This document shows positions 15,501-24,738 of a stretch of 64,000 nucleotides of DNA, one piece after another. The notes below the pieces were generated by a model. That model was not told where the DNA came from, searched no databases, and saw only the letters and a list, made by a program, of their open reading frames with translations. The translations under genes were made by a program, and so were the position numbers. Numbering within the stretch: position 1 is the first letter of the stretch; each line of letters opens with the position of its first letter. This DNA is from Clytia hemisphaerica (taxonomy: Eukaryota > Cnidaria > Hydrozoa > Leptothecata > Clytiidae): NCBI GenBank assembly GCA_902728285.1, contig CACVBU010001154.1, positions 2,154,604-2,218,603 of the forward strand. The letters are read 5' to 3'.

Positions 15501-17216
15501 ACTAGACTCGAAAGTTGAACAAAAAGTAAAGAAGACCTTAGTCTACAGGCTCCATATTAACTAACTATTGAAATTTAAGAAGATACAACATTGCGAGGCC
15601 GCACGTCTGTTGAACATTGAACACCTTTTCGACAGTAGCCGCCAATTACCGCGTGGACATTTTTTGTTCGCTTTATCCCATTAAAACCGTCCCAGTCCTT
15701 TTTTTTGCACCTATAGACAATAGAAAAATGTGTCAAAAAGGATTGGATCGCGTTTAGGGGGATAATTAAATGATTAAGTGGCACGCGCCTGACAACGCAA
15801 CTACGGTCGAAAAGGTGTATAGCTTGCTAATAGTGTTATACCTTAAATTATATTCTGTTTTGACGTTTCTGCTCGTTACTGCTTAATCTGCCTAGATAAT
15901 TGTTAACCCAGGGTCACCAGCGAACTTTTAGCGGCTTGTATTCATTGAGTACCCTTGTTTTGCCTTACAATTTTCGAAAAAAAGGTCGATTTTAAAGACC
16001 AGGCGCGAGGTAAACAAGAAATACCATAATATAAAGTTTTGAGTTTGATAGCAGAAATTGATATAAATAAGTGTTGAACATCCAAGTTCCACTCAGTGGT
16101 AATAATATACCCGTGTCACAGACCCGGTAGCGCCCTACTAGAAAATTTTGCCAAAAATACCATTTCAGCTCCACTGGGAAGTTGATTTTAATCCCCATTT
16201 GAAATTACAGGAAAAAAATTGCACTCAAAAACCATTTCGCTAAATTTTTCGAGTTGGGAACAATAGAATTTATACCCCCCTTGAGAATTGGAGAGAAATT
16301 TTCAGAAAGAATCTCTACCGGGGCTGCAAGACAGGGGTGTAATGAGATTTATTGAAAATCCTTATATCAGAAATAAGCCTATACTATATTATGAGAAAAA
16401 TTTGGTAAGAGGCTCAATATAATTATTTATCAATGAAGAAGACATTCCCTGCCCATTGAAAGAAAACTAACATTTCAAAAGTCTAGAAAGCGAAACGATA
16501 TACGATATACGACTATAGACTCCTCTTGGGTCACATCACATCATCAATAAGTTGTTCTAGAATTGATTTATTCATCCTCCAACATCAAAAGAACACAAGT
16601 TACCAGACTAAATTATTCAATTATTCAAAGCTCAACACTGGTGACAACAACACTCGCCTACCAGAGCCGTATTGATGAGTCCTGCGAAGACGAAACATAT
16701 TTCTGAAGAAAGTTGCACGATAAATATGATAATGTTTTTTTTGCAGTTAAAAACCTGAATCTATCATTTAATATTCCAGTGAAAAACTGCTGAAATGTTG
16801 TTTTGGGGAGAACTTTAAAAAGGTACCGAGAAAAGCTCGACTGCTTTTGAAGTTCTAAACAGTGACTGTATTAGAAATCAAGGGGTCCCTGATTGTCAAG
16901 AGAAGCTGAAGATATGTTTTTGGAGAGAATTAGATTATAAATCTTTCATACGTCAACTACAAAATCCTGTATGTAATGGGTTACTTAAAATTATGGTTTT
17001 TCTAAGTTTAGGAAAAGGAAAAGATTCACCTACCTTTGATTCACTTATCAGTCGACATAGATTCCGAAATTTGTTGCTTTCACTGAATATAAATAAACTA
17101 CTATATTTCTTGCGTTCAGGTCCAGTAATTTTTTGAAGGGACGAAGCCCTTGAATGCGACTGAAAGTTGGTTGGTATGGCCGAAGGGCGCCGATCACCTC
17201 CGTCTCGCACAGACAT
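407..17216 (-). CDS. Voltage-gated calcium channel alpha-1 subunit, Cav1/2 type, 5' ten coding exons (partial)
   Basis: Pore-forming subunit of a high-voltage-activated calcium channel in the plasma membrane. Exons joined on the minus strand: 17216-17034, 7920-7816, 7481-7342, 7089-6983, 3848-3696, 3017-2827, 2313-2204, 1555-1389, 1247-1136, 579-407. Every junction is GT-AG and all phases agree, giving about 480 codons. Visible in order: N-terminus with [11 protein letters not shown] (about residue 40), IS1 (62-96), IS2-S3 (97-143), IS4 with [21 protein letters not shown]5, the domain I pore helix with TCEGWTD (the first E of the EEEE filter), IS6 [14 protein letters not shown], the alpha-interaction domain for the beta subunit, and IIS1. 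The EEEE-type filter argues against T-type Cav3 (EEDD). Features of Cav2 ([23 protein letters not shown]) and of Cav1 (WTD..YW pore, IIS1 FYWLV..VFLNT) coexist. Domains II (rest) to IV lie beyond base 1. Confidence 0.95.
1136..1247 (-). CDS. Cav exon 9: I-II linker
   Basis: A basic, poorly conserved cytosolic linker ([20 protein letters not shown]...). It is recognised by splice sites (TCTTTTAG acceptor, GTAAGT donor) and by a reading frame that fits both neighbours (phase 1 in, phase 2 out). Confidence 0.8.
1389..1555 (-). CDS. Cav exon 8: alpha-interaction domain of the I-II linker
   Basis: Encodes [20 protein letters not shown] and then [20 protein letters not shown], matching the beta-subunit binding AID consensus QQ-E--L-GY--WI---E, with D replacing the first E. 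The key Y, W and I are present. It is followed by a run of E and D residues. ERERVENR is a Cav2 signature. The Gbetagamma QXXER motif is QQVDR here. Confidence 0.95.
2204..2313 (-). CDS. Cav exon 7: IS6
   Basis: [20 protein letters not shown] followed by [17 protein letters not shown]. The IS6 lower gate motif [12 protein letters not shown] is intact. Acceptor TTTCTAG, donor GTAAGA, phase 2 exit. Confidence 0.94.
2827..3017 (-). CDS. Cav exon 6: turret and domain I selectivity filter
   Basis: Carries three turret cysteines, the GPN.GIT.FDN motif and the pore helix [19 protein letters not shown]. The E of CEGWTD is the domain I filter glutamate. A cysteine replaces the methionine usual at the position before it (TMEGWTD). 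The exon ends exactly after TGG (donor GTGGGT), phase 0. Confidence 0.95.
3696..3848 (-). CDS. Cav exon 5: S4-S5 linker and IS5
   Basis: Starts by completing [16 protein letters not shown], the S4-S5 linker, and continues through IS5 ([20 protein letters not shown]) into the extracellular turret with its first conserved cysteine (HYSC). Acceptor TTTCACAG, donor GTGAG. Confidence 0.96.
4680..4992. mobile_element. CCAGACG-family MITE, copy a
   Basis: 313 bp with terminal inverted repeats: left CCAGACGGTGTCAATCGAAC, right GTTCGATTGACACCGTCTGG. The interior is full of TCGATTGCATTCGATTG-type words. An extra 10-bp inverted pair (CTTGGCCATG at 4651, CATGGCCAAG at 4994) lies just outside. Non-coding; no transposase. 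Confidence 0.85.
6659..6889. mobile_element. Tc1/mariner-type MITE with TA target site
   Basis: 231-bp element flanked by TA on both sides. The inverted ends are CAGTGTGTCCGGAAGAAAGC (left) and, read inwards from the right, CAGTATCTCCGGAAAAAGCG, both followed by GGAACAGAA. TA duplication with CAGT termini is typical of the Tc1/mariner superfamily; that assignment is inference because no transposase is present. Confidence 0.8.
6983..7089 (-). CDS. Cav exon 4: voltage sensor IS4
   Basis: Encodes the domain I voltage sensor [19 protein letters not shown], with basic residues at every third position (K, R, R, R, K). It ends in the codon for the S of GIPS, split by a phase-1 intron (donor GTAAGT) that is completed exactly by exon 5. 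Confidence 0.96.
7342..7481 (-). CDS. Cav exon 3: IS2 and IS3
   Basis: Encodes [20 protein letters not shown] (IS2, with the conserved E and K) and [21 protein letters not shown] (IS3 start). The GSYLRN.WNV.DFVVV.TG string is diagnostic of Cav2-like channels. Acceptor TGTTTTCAG, donor GTAAGA, phase 2 exit. Confidence 0.96.
7816..7920 (-). CDS. Cav exon 2: transmembrane segment IS1
   Basis: 35 codons, phase 0 on both sides. It encodes [20 protein letters not shown], matching the WKPF..FILL.I.ANCVALA segment of Cav IS1, then the acidic S1-S2 loop. The acceptor follows a T-run (TTTTTTTTCAG); the donor is GTAAGT. Confidence 0.95.
8316..8764. mobile_element. hAT-like MITE with G-run termini, copy 1
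   Basis: 449-bp element bounded by an 8-bp target duplication GAGGCCAG (8308-8315 and 8765-8772). The ends are CCCGGGGGGGGGGGCACT (left) and GAGTGCCCCCTG (right). The interior carries GCACTGTAAGGGT-type motifs at about 8395, 8428 and 8690. An 8-bp duplication is the hAT pattern. No coding capacity. Confidence 0.85.
11994..13192 (+). pseudogene. CR1-like LINE ORF1 with PHD finger, frameshifted; ORF2 absent
   Basis: A decayed retrotransposon ORF1 lying antisense in Cav intron 1. From the ATG at 11994, about 246 codons give a C4HC3 PHD finger (CTEHNC...CHKC....HYAC...CTTC), a lysine-rich coiled coil and SFADAAK. The frame then breaks at 12731-12735 by one extra A. After the break it continues as [18 protein letters not shown], an RRM-type ORF1p core, hits an in-frame TGA at 12841, and resumes as IKVAFKD...[18 protein letters not shown]...WRVRGSPRD to a stop at 13132. 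Directly after comes a short tail ending in (TAAA)n at 13165-13192, the usual 3' end of such LINEs. PHD fingers in ORF1 are known from CR1-like elements. No reverse transcriptase is present between ORF1 and the tail. Confidence 0.85.
13165..13192 (+). repeat. (TAAA)n tail of the LINE
   Basis: Tetranucleotide run of about 6 units directly after the ORF1 remnant, then a T-run. It marks the 3' end of the retroelement on the plus strand. Confidence 0.85.
13980..14044. repeat. Short hairpin
   Basis: GGTTATTGAGATTTATTAAC and GTTAATAAATCCAATAACC pair around a 25-bp loop. A small fold-back with no coding content. Confidence 0.65.
17034..17216 (-). CDS. Cav exon 1: start codon and cytosolic N-terminus
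   Basis: 61 codons from an ATG at 17216 to a GTAGGT donor. The frame has a stop 36 bases upstream of this ATG and no AG acceptor lies between, so 17216 is the likely initiator. An acceptor slightly inside the exon (after CAACTTTCAG) is a less likely alternative. The end, [20 protein letters not shown], aligns with the conserved segment just before IS1 of Cav2 channels (SLFIFSEDN...). It reads in phase 0 into PFDLFIL of the next exon, 9.1 kb away. Confidence 0.85.
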
Positions 17217-18990
17217 GATTGATCGATTTTGTGGTTCAAATGAAATTGGTTATAGAAGTGGTTCGATCGATGTTTTCAGGATATAAACTCGATAATAATG
17301 GCAAATTTCAATCAGCTAAACTCCATAAGCTTTATAATGTGGAATGGTGTATAACAACAGCCTCTCTTATATAATTAACTACAAATAACCAAAAATGGAC
17401 CAGTTTCCAGATAATCAACCAAAAAACAAACAATCAAGATTCTACCAAAAACAAACCTTTAGTATAAAAAAATCAATCAATTGCTGAAAAATTAGAATCT
17501 TTGATGCTAAGGAATGAATTGGTGCTCACCCAATTGCCTTTTTCGATTAACGATCGATTATCCAAGTTATGACTCAAGATTCAAAAAGAAACACCAATAA
17601 TTAAGATTACTGATTTTTTTTTAAATAGAACGGAAGCCAGTCTCCAAAAATTCGATCACTTTTGGAATCAATCGTTGCTGCTTCAAATGAGTACACTTTT
17701 CTGCCACCACCAGTCGTTGATGTTGATATAAAATAGTTGATTAAACATTGGGGGTCGGTTTTTCGAATAATGATCATATAGAGCGTTGTCTTATCCAGTA
17801 AAAAAACTCATACAAGCAAATTGGTATTTTATCATTATTTAAAGTTCATCCTTCCAAAAAATAAAACATATATTATAAAAGTGTCTTAAATCATGTTCAT
17901 GTAGTATTTTTTTCAGTGTGTCTACAACATACACCTCAAAACTTTCTCCTTTTTTTTTAATTTTTCGCTATTTTTTCCCCCTAAATTTTTTTTGTTTTTG
18001 TTCTTCTTCAGTTTTTTTCTCTCTCTCTCCCTTAGTTTTTATTCTTATATATATTTTCTTTCTCTCTCTTTTCTATTTTTTTTTCTTAAACTATTCTTCC
18101 AACTTTCTTCTACTATCTATATAGAGTTTTCTTTTTCCCCTATATAATTTCTTTTAAAAATGTAAATTTAGTTTAATTCTTTATATATTCTTTTCTCTTA
18201 CTCACACATCTACAGTAAAATGATATTAATACGAAGGGATACAGAAATGGGCTTAAGGCTCCTTTTTTTCTAAGACTCCTCAGACCCAGCTTTTTGGTCA
18301 TATTGTTACCTCTTATTTTCCTTAATTATTTATATTTATGGTAAATCTCTAAACAAAAAGACATTTCCTGTATAAAAACATACACATACAAAAAGCCCTC
18401 CATGTATCAGGAAAAAAATATTCCCCGAATTATATGTAAAATAATCCATCAAATTTTTGAAATCCAAGGTGCGCGGACAAAGTTAGTCGGAATTTTTTTC
18501 TTGGGTTTAAAGTCACTTGCCGTTCACATAACAAGGGGAACAACAAAACTTTAATAACATTTCATTTTATTTTCTTTTTTATTTCCCCCTATCATCACTG
18601 TTGTTTTCCTTTTCTTCTTCATCATCATTTTTCGTTCCCTTTTGTTTTCCTCTATTTCCCTTCTTTTCTTTCAAAGAAAATAATTTCTTATGAGCTACAA
18701 CATGGAGCAGAGCGAGCCCTCACAAGGTTTATTTATAAGAACATTTTTTCAATTCCTAGTTGAGAGTTCTGAGAAAAGGGGAGAACAAATTTTGTTTGAA
18801 TATTTTAAAAGTCAAAGAAGGGAAACAAGTGTTTCCATCTATCTTATGTCTCTGTCCAATCAAATTTAAAATCATTCTAATTTTATATTAATATAAAGTC
18901 ACGTGGTCACCTCAACGATGATTGTTTTATATTGAAAATGTTTTTATTTTGCAAGGAAAAAATAAATAAGCTAAAACAAGAATGTCTCAC
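17217..18990. other. Intergenic; pyrimidine-rich low complexity
   Basis: Presumed 5' flank of the calcium channel gene. About 17940-18200 and 18560-18660 are T/C-rich low-complexity tracts on the plus strand that produce spurious open frames. No gene was found. Confidence 0.6.
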
Positions 18991-19103
18991 TCACTGGAAA
19001 TCACCTGCTCCGAAAGATCTGGGGTTTTTGTCTCGATAAGCTGAATCTTTTTCTCTGGCATCCTTCATAGCGTGTTGTTGCACAATCAAGGCCAACTTGA
19101 TGT
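18991..19103 (-). CDS. Candidate 3'-terminal exon of an unrecognised gene
   Basis: On the minus strand an acceptor (TTCATTTAG) is followed by two bases and 36 codons, IKLALIVQQHAMKDAREKDS then AYRDKNPRSFGAGDFQ and a TGA. The composition (charged, few rare residues, higher GC than the flanks) looks coding, and the exon would be phase 1. I do not recognise the family and found no upstream exon between here and 24 kb. It may be a real terminal exon of a gene with long introns, a retained fragment, or chance. Confidence 0.4.
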
Positions 19104-21000
19104 CTAAATGAAATGAACAATAATTGTAGTGAGTTATACAGAGTAAAACGAATTCTTAAAACAAAACTGACTATAAAAAAGAAGGACATAAAAACAACAT
19201 ATTTTTTCTACGCCTAGAGCAGAATGTAGTTTCGCTTTCATCTTATTAAGATGCTTTCATCTAAGATAATTTTTTGTATACATGGAACAGCCAGGGACAG
19301 CTTTCAAAGTTGATAACATAATCCACGTGTGGTAGAAAAATATTTGGTAAAAATAAAAATATTTTGTTTCATTTTTCTTTCTGGAAAGAAAGTATATACA
19401 ACAATTTTCTTAATCATTGTATGAAATTATAACATAAAACTACAACATAAGAACAATAAGAGTATGTCTTTATTACAAAGAAAATAGTTTTAACAAGGCA
19501 AAAGCCTTAAAAAGGTAACATATTTGAAATTGAATGCAGCAATTATACCTGCATTGCTCTAGATAGCTCATCAAAATAAGGGAATGAGGTAAGCAAAAAT
19601 GATGAAAACAAAGATTGAAAACTAAAGAAAAAAAGCTTTACTGATAACAAAATAATATAATTTTAGATTTGAAACAAAAATATAATAACCAAATTGTGAA
19701 ACCAACAGTTCATATTTCAGAATATTTTTAGGGAAGAAATACTTTAGGAAAAGAATTCATTTTAGTAATGGAATGATGGAATGATTAACCACACAATCAC
19801 AATAGTATCAGCAAGCGTTAAATTAAGACATGATTGATATGCCGAAATTTCAATTTCGTAATTCATTTCCCAAGAAAGTTTGATTACATAAGAGAATGAT
19901 AATAATGATTATGCCTTCTTTGGGATCTACTTTCAATATGGAAATGTTATCTTTAATATTTTTAATAAGGAGGACACTAAATTTGTTTGTTTTGTGGTGA
20001 TTACAAAAAATAAAATCGTTATTAGTAAAAAAGATTTTTTTTTATATTGAGTATTGCTATGGGTCAATGTGAATCAAGACATTGTTATCAATGCTAATTG
20101 AATTACATGGGGAGCTTTTATAAAAACACTGTAAGACTTTTAAATGTTTAATAATATTTCCAATGGTCCACAGTTTAGTTAGGAAAATATACGCTGTAAG
20201 ACCAACCTTGACCAAAGAAAACCTTAAAGAGAATCATAAATAAACAGGAGTGACTCTCATGGTAGGGATAAGAGAAACCAAATATTTTAGCAGACGAACC
20301 CATGGCCTATCTTAATTGCACTCCCTTTTCCCTGTCGAAACAGGTTGAAATTTATTCTAAAAGGATTTTCTCTTTTTCCATCTAGATACTGTACCCCTCT
20401 ATCTCTCTCTCTTCCCTTTTTCTTTTCAAAATATGTTAAGTTATACAGATAAAAAAGAAACACCTAAAATAATATCAAGGGAATTTAGGACGAAGCTTAA
20501 GTCAGTTAAGCTTCATGATCATCCCTATTAATCTCCTCTGATTATCATCTTTGTTTTTTTATGCACGTAACTGGAAAGAAAACTCATCATAAGATTTTTA
20601 CCCCAAATATTTTTTTTTGGTTTTGCTTGGTGTTTTAATCTTGTTCATTATTTATATTTTGTTGCTTAACATTTTGTTTAGCAATAATGATATGATGAAA
20701 AAAATGTCAAATGTTAATTTTCCTCTAGCTATGTTGCACTTGTATTTAGCCTGATAAAAAAGGTTTCGTTTTTCAATTCCTCTAAATGAAGCTTGAACTA
20801 CTTGATCTAGAAAAAGGAGTCATCATAGAGTTTACTACATGAGCAATTAAAAAGTATGAGGCTTTATACTATCAAAATTAATTTATTTCAAAATGAAACA
20901 ACCTAAAAAATAATAATCTCTTACACCTTAAAAGAGGATTTCAGAAGATAGCCGATTCTGTTAAACTGTCCATTATCAGCCACACTGGCTTATTAAGAAT
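19104..21000. other. AT-rich non-coding stretch
   Basis: No open frame, RNA gene or clear repeat structure was recognised. If the exon at 18991 is real, this would be its upstream intron. Confidence 0.5.
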
Positions 21001-21237
21001 GGGCTCTTCCAGAAAAAGTCCGTTCATGGGGGGTGGAGGATGAATTATCCAGGGGTATTGAAAAAATGCCAAACAATTGCAATGTCGAGGGGTAATTTTT
21101 GTGTCCACGGGGTTGATTTGATTTGTCCAGGGGTATAACCCGTGCCCGGGGTCAAAAATCAAAATGTCCAGGGGTAAATCATGAAAAAAATAATATATCC
21201 TCCACCCCCCATGAACGAATTTTTTCTGGAAGAGCCC
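21001..21237. mobile_element. GGGCTCTTCC-family MITE, copy 1
   Basis: 237-bp fold-back with arms starting GGGCTCTTCCAGAAAAA and, from the right end inwards, GGGCTCTTCCAGAAAAAAT. Both arms continue into a G-rich TTCATGGGGGGTGGAGGAT. The interior has GTCCAGGGGTA-type words. The left flank is TTATTAAGAAT, the right flank AAT. Related copies are at 23994 and 51749. Confidence 0.85.
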
Positions 21238-21864
21238 AATAACTTTATCTTCCCCATAAAGTATAATAACGAGGTCCCTCATCATCACGTCACATCATAT
21301 TTGCAAAAAATAGCAGATCAGGTCCAAAGTTTTTGCCTTATTGCAAGAAAAATTATTATCTTCTAAAAATCTTGTCCTAACTTCATCTCAAACCACCAAA
21401 ATAGTCTTATTATTGATCACATATTTTATCACATATGTTATTACCATCTATTTGAGCCCTTGTATTCTTTTTTTAAAAACCCTGCTTTTTGCGCTAATAA
21501 ATTGTTGCACTCTTTTCACTCACAGTAAGTTGTAAAAGTGTAATAAGGTAGATTCTGGCTGGGAGGGTAAATCAACCAAGAAGTAACCAATCAAAAAAAT
21601 AGATAATTGATTAAAATTAATAGTTTAATTTAGATAGCTGTTTGAGAGAGCGCGACAACGTATTGAATCAGTTTCGCATATCAAAATTACTCCACCCTTT
21701 AGGGCCGGAAACTATCTAATCTGCATTACAGTAATAAAAGCCTAATACTCAAGCTAATACTTTAAAGGATGTCACGCAGTAAGATTTGTAGTGTATCTAT
21801 GCTAATTCAGGAGAATGTTAGTGTGCCAATTTGAGCAAAATTTATTTGTAGGTTATATCTAACC

Positions 21865-22235
21865 ACGGGGGGGGCACTCGAATTGAAAACGACCATATGT
21901 TTGGCCCAAAATTTGGCTTCTAAAACCAGACCCTTTCAGTGCAATGAACTTCCATGAAAAATGATACCCTTACAGTGCACTTTTTCAAAATTTCCGCCCG
22001 TAAGGGCGAAAATTTTTGCAATTTTCCAAGAAATGTGTAATTTTTCCCCCAAAATTGACCAATTTTGTGCCAATTTTACCAAAAAATTGGCCTTTTATCA
22101 CAATTCCCTACCCTTACAGAGCAGTTCAGTGCAGTTTTGTAATTTCCTACCCTTACAGTGCACTAGCTGAACTATGAAAAACCTACCTTTAAGGGCCGAA
22201 CGTCTGGTAGGTCATTTACCTTGAGTGCCCCCCGG
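21865..22235. mobile_element. hAT-like MITE with G-run termini, copy 2
   Basis: 371-bp element between two copies of TATCTAACC (21856-21864 and 22236-22244). Ends ACGGGGGGGGCACTC and GAGTGCCCCCCGG. The interior has CCCTTACAGTGCAC-type motifs, the reverse complement of those in the copy at 8316. Confidence 0.85.
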
Positions 22236-22269
22236 TATCTAACCTCCTGCCTGTTTTATTGCATCCATT

Positions 22270-22640
22270 GAGTGTGGTGCAATAGACTGTCGCGCTCGTC
22301 AAGAGGAGTATTCGATTGCGTTTGATTGTATTTGATTGCATTTGATATGTTTGATCACTCAATTAATGTCCAATTGTTACCGACACTAAACTGCCAATAT
22401 TTTAAATACTCCAAAAAAACTTTCTAATTGCCACTCCCAAACTGTAAAAGACCATGACTTCAGTTTCCTTATTGGCCCTTACGCCAACCGCAATCTCAAT
22501 TAAGCATGATTGAATCTCAATCAAACCAAATTGAATGCAAAATCTAGATCAAACCAATCGAAAAAATATTACCTAGAATTTGTCCGCTTGTGTTTGACTA
22601 TCAAATTTTAATCATTTGATTGCTTTCGAACTGGTTCCAT
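22270..22640. repeat. TCGATT-rich relic of the CCAGACG family
   Basis: Dense TTTGATTGCATTTGAT and CAATCGAA words like those inside the CCAGACG-family MITEs, but no intact ends. Probably a decayed copy. Confidence 0.4.
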
Positions 22641-22745
22641 GAGTTCGATGGCCAAGAAGGCCTGGTCAATTGAGGTTCCCTGGAAATCTAATCAAACTAT
22701 CACACATCGATCAAAAGAAGTTATAAATCTGGGAAGCTGTGGAGC

Positions 22746-22877
22746 CCAGTCTGGAAATTGCGGCTTGTGCGCCGGATATCTCCGGCGTAGATTTGAGGTT
22801 TTAGATCTGCTGCCTTCAATTTTTCCCAGTTAAGTTGGCGCAGCTCCGGCGTAACATTTCCTTCTTTTCCAGACTGG
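22746..22877. mobile_element. 132-bp hAT-type MITE with perfect TSD
   Basis: Perfect 12-bp terminal inverted repeats, CCAGTCTGGAAA and TTTCCAGACTGG, flanked by a perfect 8-bp duplication TGTGGAGC (22738-22745 and 22878-22885). TCCGGCGTA occurs twice inside. The 8-bp target duplication suggests hAT. Too short to encode anything. Confidence 0.9.
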
Positions 22878-22885
22878 TGTGGAGC

Positions 22886-23993
22886 CAGTAATTTGAAATC
22901 AATCAAGAAAAAAGTCCTACTCAGCTTATCGAAATAGAATATTGGTTATCTTACCAGGAAGAATCAATATATCCTCTTGCTAGTAACGATCAATTTCTCT
23001 TTTTGTTGTGGTGAAAACTGATGATTGGGCTTCCGCTTGCCTGATCTTGATCGTTGATGGGAGTTTAGTTTAGTAAAAGCACGTCTTTCAAATTTATTTC
23101 GCGCGCTTTTCTTGTCCAGCTTCCCGCCAAATAAAAACGGGATAAACCGGGAAATCGTAATACTAAGAGATCGTTCCGCCCACAACCACCCTCATTAACA
23201 TAAAACACCTCTACGACGCGCTCTAAGTGCATTAGTAGTGCATTAGTAGCCGGAGGAGTCGAACATGCAATTTTTATCTGCTATACAAGAGGTTTTTTAT
23301 GTTTTGCAGGGACCCTATTATTTAATTTACACAAAGTCACTAAAAAGGAATAGTCTATGGTCTAAGAGGCGGGATAAATTTGAAAACGGAGGTTGTACCA
23401 GTACCAGATGTGGAAAATATGCTACGACACGCTTTGCTTTAACACTTTGCTCTGAAGAAGGTTGGATATAATTGGTCCACTCCTTTTAGAGCTTTGGCTT
23501 GCTGGGCGGCCGCCAATACGCCATCGGAATATCAGATAAGGAGGTTAGCAGCTCGGGGGAGAGGTATTAGTTTACAGAGTGTTATGTTCAAAACGATTCT
23601 GCCGTAACCTGTATTTTTTCGCATTTTTTACCACGTTTAACTATCCAACTAACGGATTTGTGGCCCTAGCCAAACTCCTCGAAAACGAGGGCTGGGATCC
23701 CCACAGCAAAACTCTCAGAGAGTTGGTCTTGCAAAATTCCGTAATCTAAACCTTCCAGATGTTGAAAATTTTCTTGACCTTAAAACTTACCGTGTCTAAT
23801 GAAAATTTCTGCATATTCTGGGTGCTAGATAAACATAAACTAGCCTGAGACTTTAGGGGTTTATATTTCATTCAGGTACAATAATGCGCATATACAAAAA
23901 GATGGTCATGCCTCAAAAACATCAAAATGACATCCAATAAAAACGTCAAAGATGTTAGCCCTGGAATCAACAGGTTGGTTTTATTATTAAAAT
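22886..23993. other. Intergenic, nothing recognised
   Basis: Short open frames are present on both strands but none resembles a known domain or shows splice support. Confidence 0.5.
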
Positions 23994-24256
23994 GGGCTCT
24001 TCCAGAAAATGTCCGTATATGGAGCGAGCGAGGGGGTGGATATAGTGTCCGGGAGGGTAGTGAAAAATCTACAAAATCTGCCTTGTTCGGGGGGTAAACT
24101 TGCTCTATCTTTGGGTAACTTTGCTCCGTTTGAGGGCAATTTTGAATTCCAGGGGGGTCAACTGCCGGGGGTTACAATGTCCGGCTCCGGGGGTAAATTT
24201 CCAAAAATTGTTATATCCTCTATACCCCAATATTCAATTATTTTCTGGAAGAGCCC
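23994..24256. mobile_element. GGGCTCTTCC-family MITE, copy 2
   Basis: 263 bp, ends GGGCTCTTCCAGAAAATGTC and TTTTCTGGAAGAGCCC, interior with GTCCGGGGGG-like words. Preceded by TTATTAAAAT and followed by AAT, as in the copy at 21001. Lies about 480 bp downstream of the zinc-finger gene stop codon. Confidence 0.85.
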
Positions 24257-24738
24257 AATGTACATACTTTCAGCCTTTAAAACAAGAATGAAATCGGACC
24301 TACATATCGCATTTTTTGCAAATAAGACATGTTTGTTGTGTAAGATCTGTTGGTTGTGTATATAGAGCCTGGGTCAAAATAAAGACCAAAAATGATTTAT
24401 ATTTTCCGTATGTTCCATAAACAGTACAGTATAAATATTGGTTTACAAAAAAAATTACAAAAATTAATTTATTTACAGTTTTAAATAAATTTGGAAAAAT
24501 AAACACGAGGGAATAAAACGCAAAACCACTATAGTTGTTTCTTTTTCAGTAGTGAACTAAGAATGTTCTTTGATTATAAATAAGGGTCTATATTACAAAG
24601 ACTTTTTTGCATGTTTTGAAAAAGATCATATTTGAAGACAACTTTACTCTAGGACACGTAAAAGTGTTTGTATTCCTTCTTTTTATCGACTTGAACAAGG
24701 TAAAAAATAAATTCTCATGGAGAGAAACAAATAAAATA

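Larger units (their letters stand above)
7921..17033. other. Cav intron 1 (9.1 kb)
   Basis: Phase-0 intron between the start-codon exon and the IS1 exon. It contains a MITE (8316-8764), a small TTTTGGCG-motif cluster (about 9444-9530), a decayed TCGAT-rich relic (about 10540-10770), a LINE ORF1 (11994-13192), a TTTTAGGAATTTTAGGA stretch (13780-13865) and a hairpin (13980-14044). No other gene was recognised. Confidence 0.75.

Noticed and set aside
14890-15910. Two similar TCTGCCTAGATA stretches suggestive of a SINE pair
   Set aside because: Only about 40 bp are alike, with no A/B box, tail or duplications that I could identify.
17918-18124. Plus frame rich in F, L and S that looks like a membrane protein
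   Set aside because: It is a translation of a T/C-rich low-complexity tract.
22721-22906. Minus frame with coding-like NWEKLKAADLKPQIYAGDIR
   Set aside because: It coincides with the 132-bp MITE, whose ends and target duplication explain the sequence.
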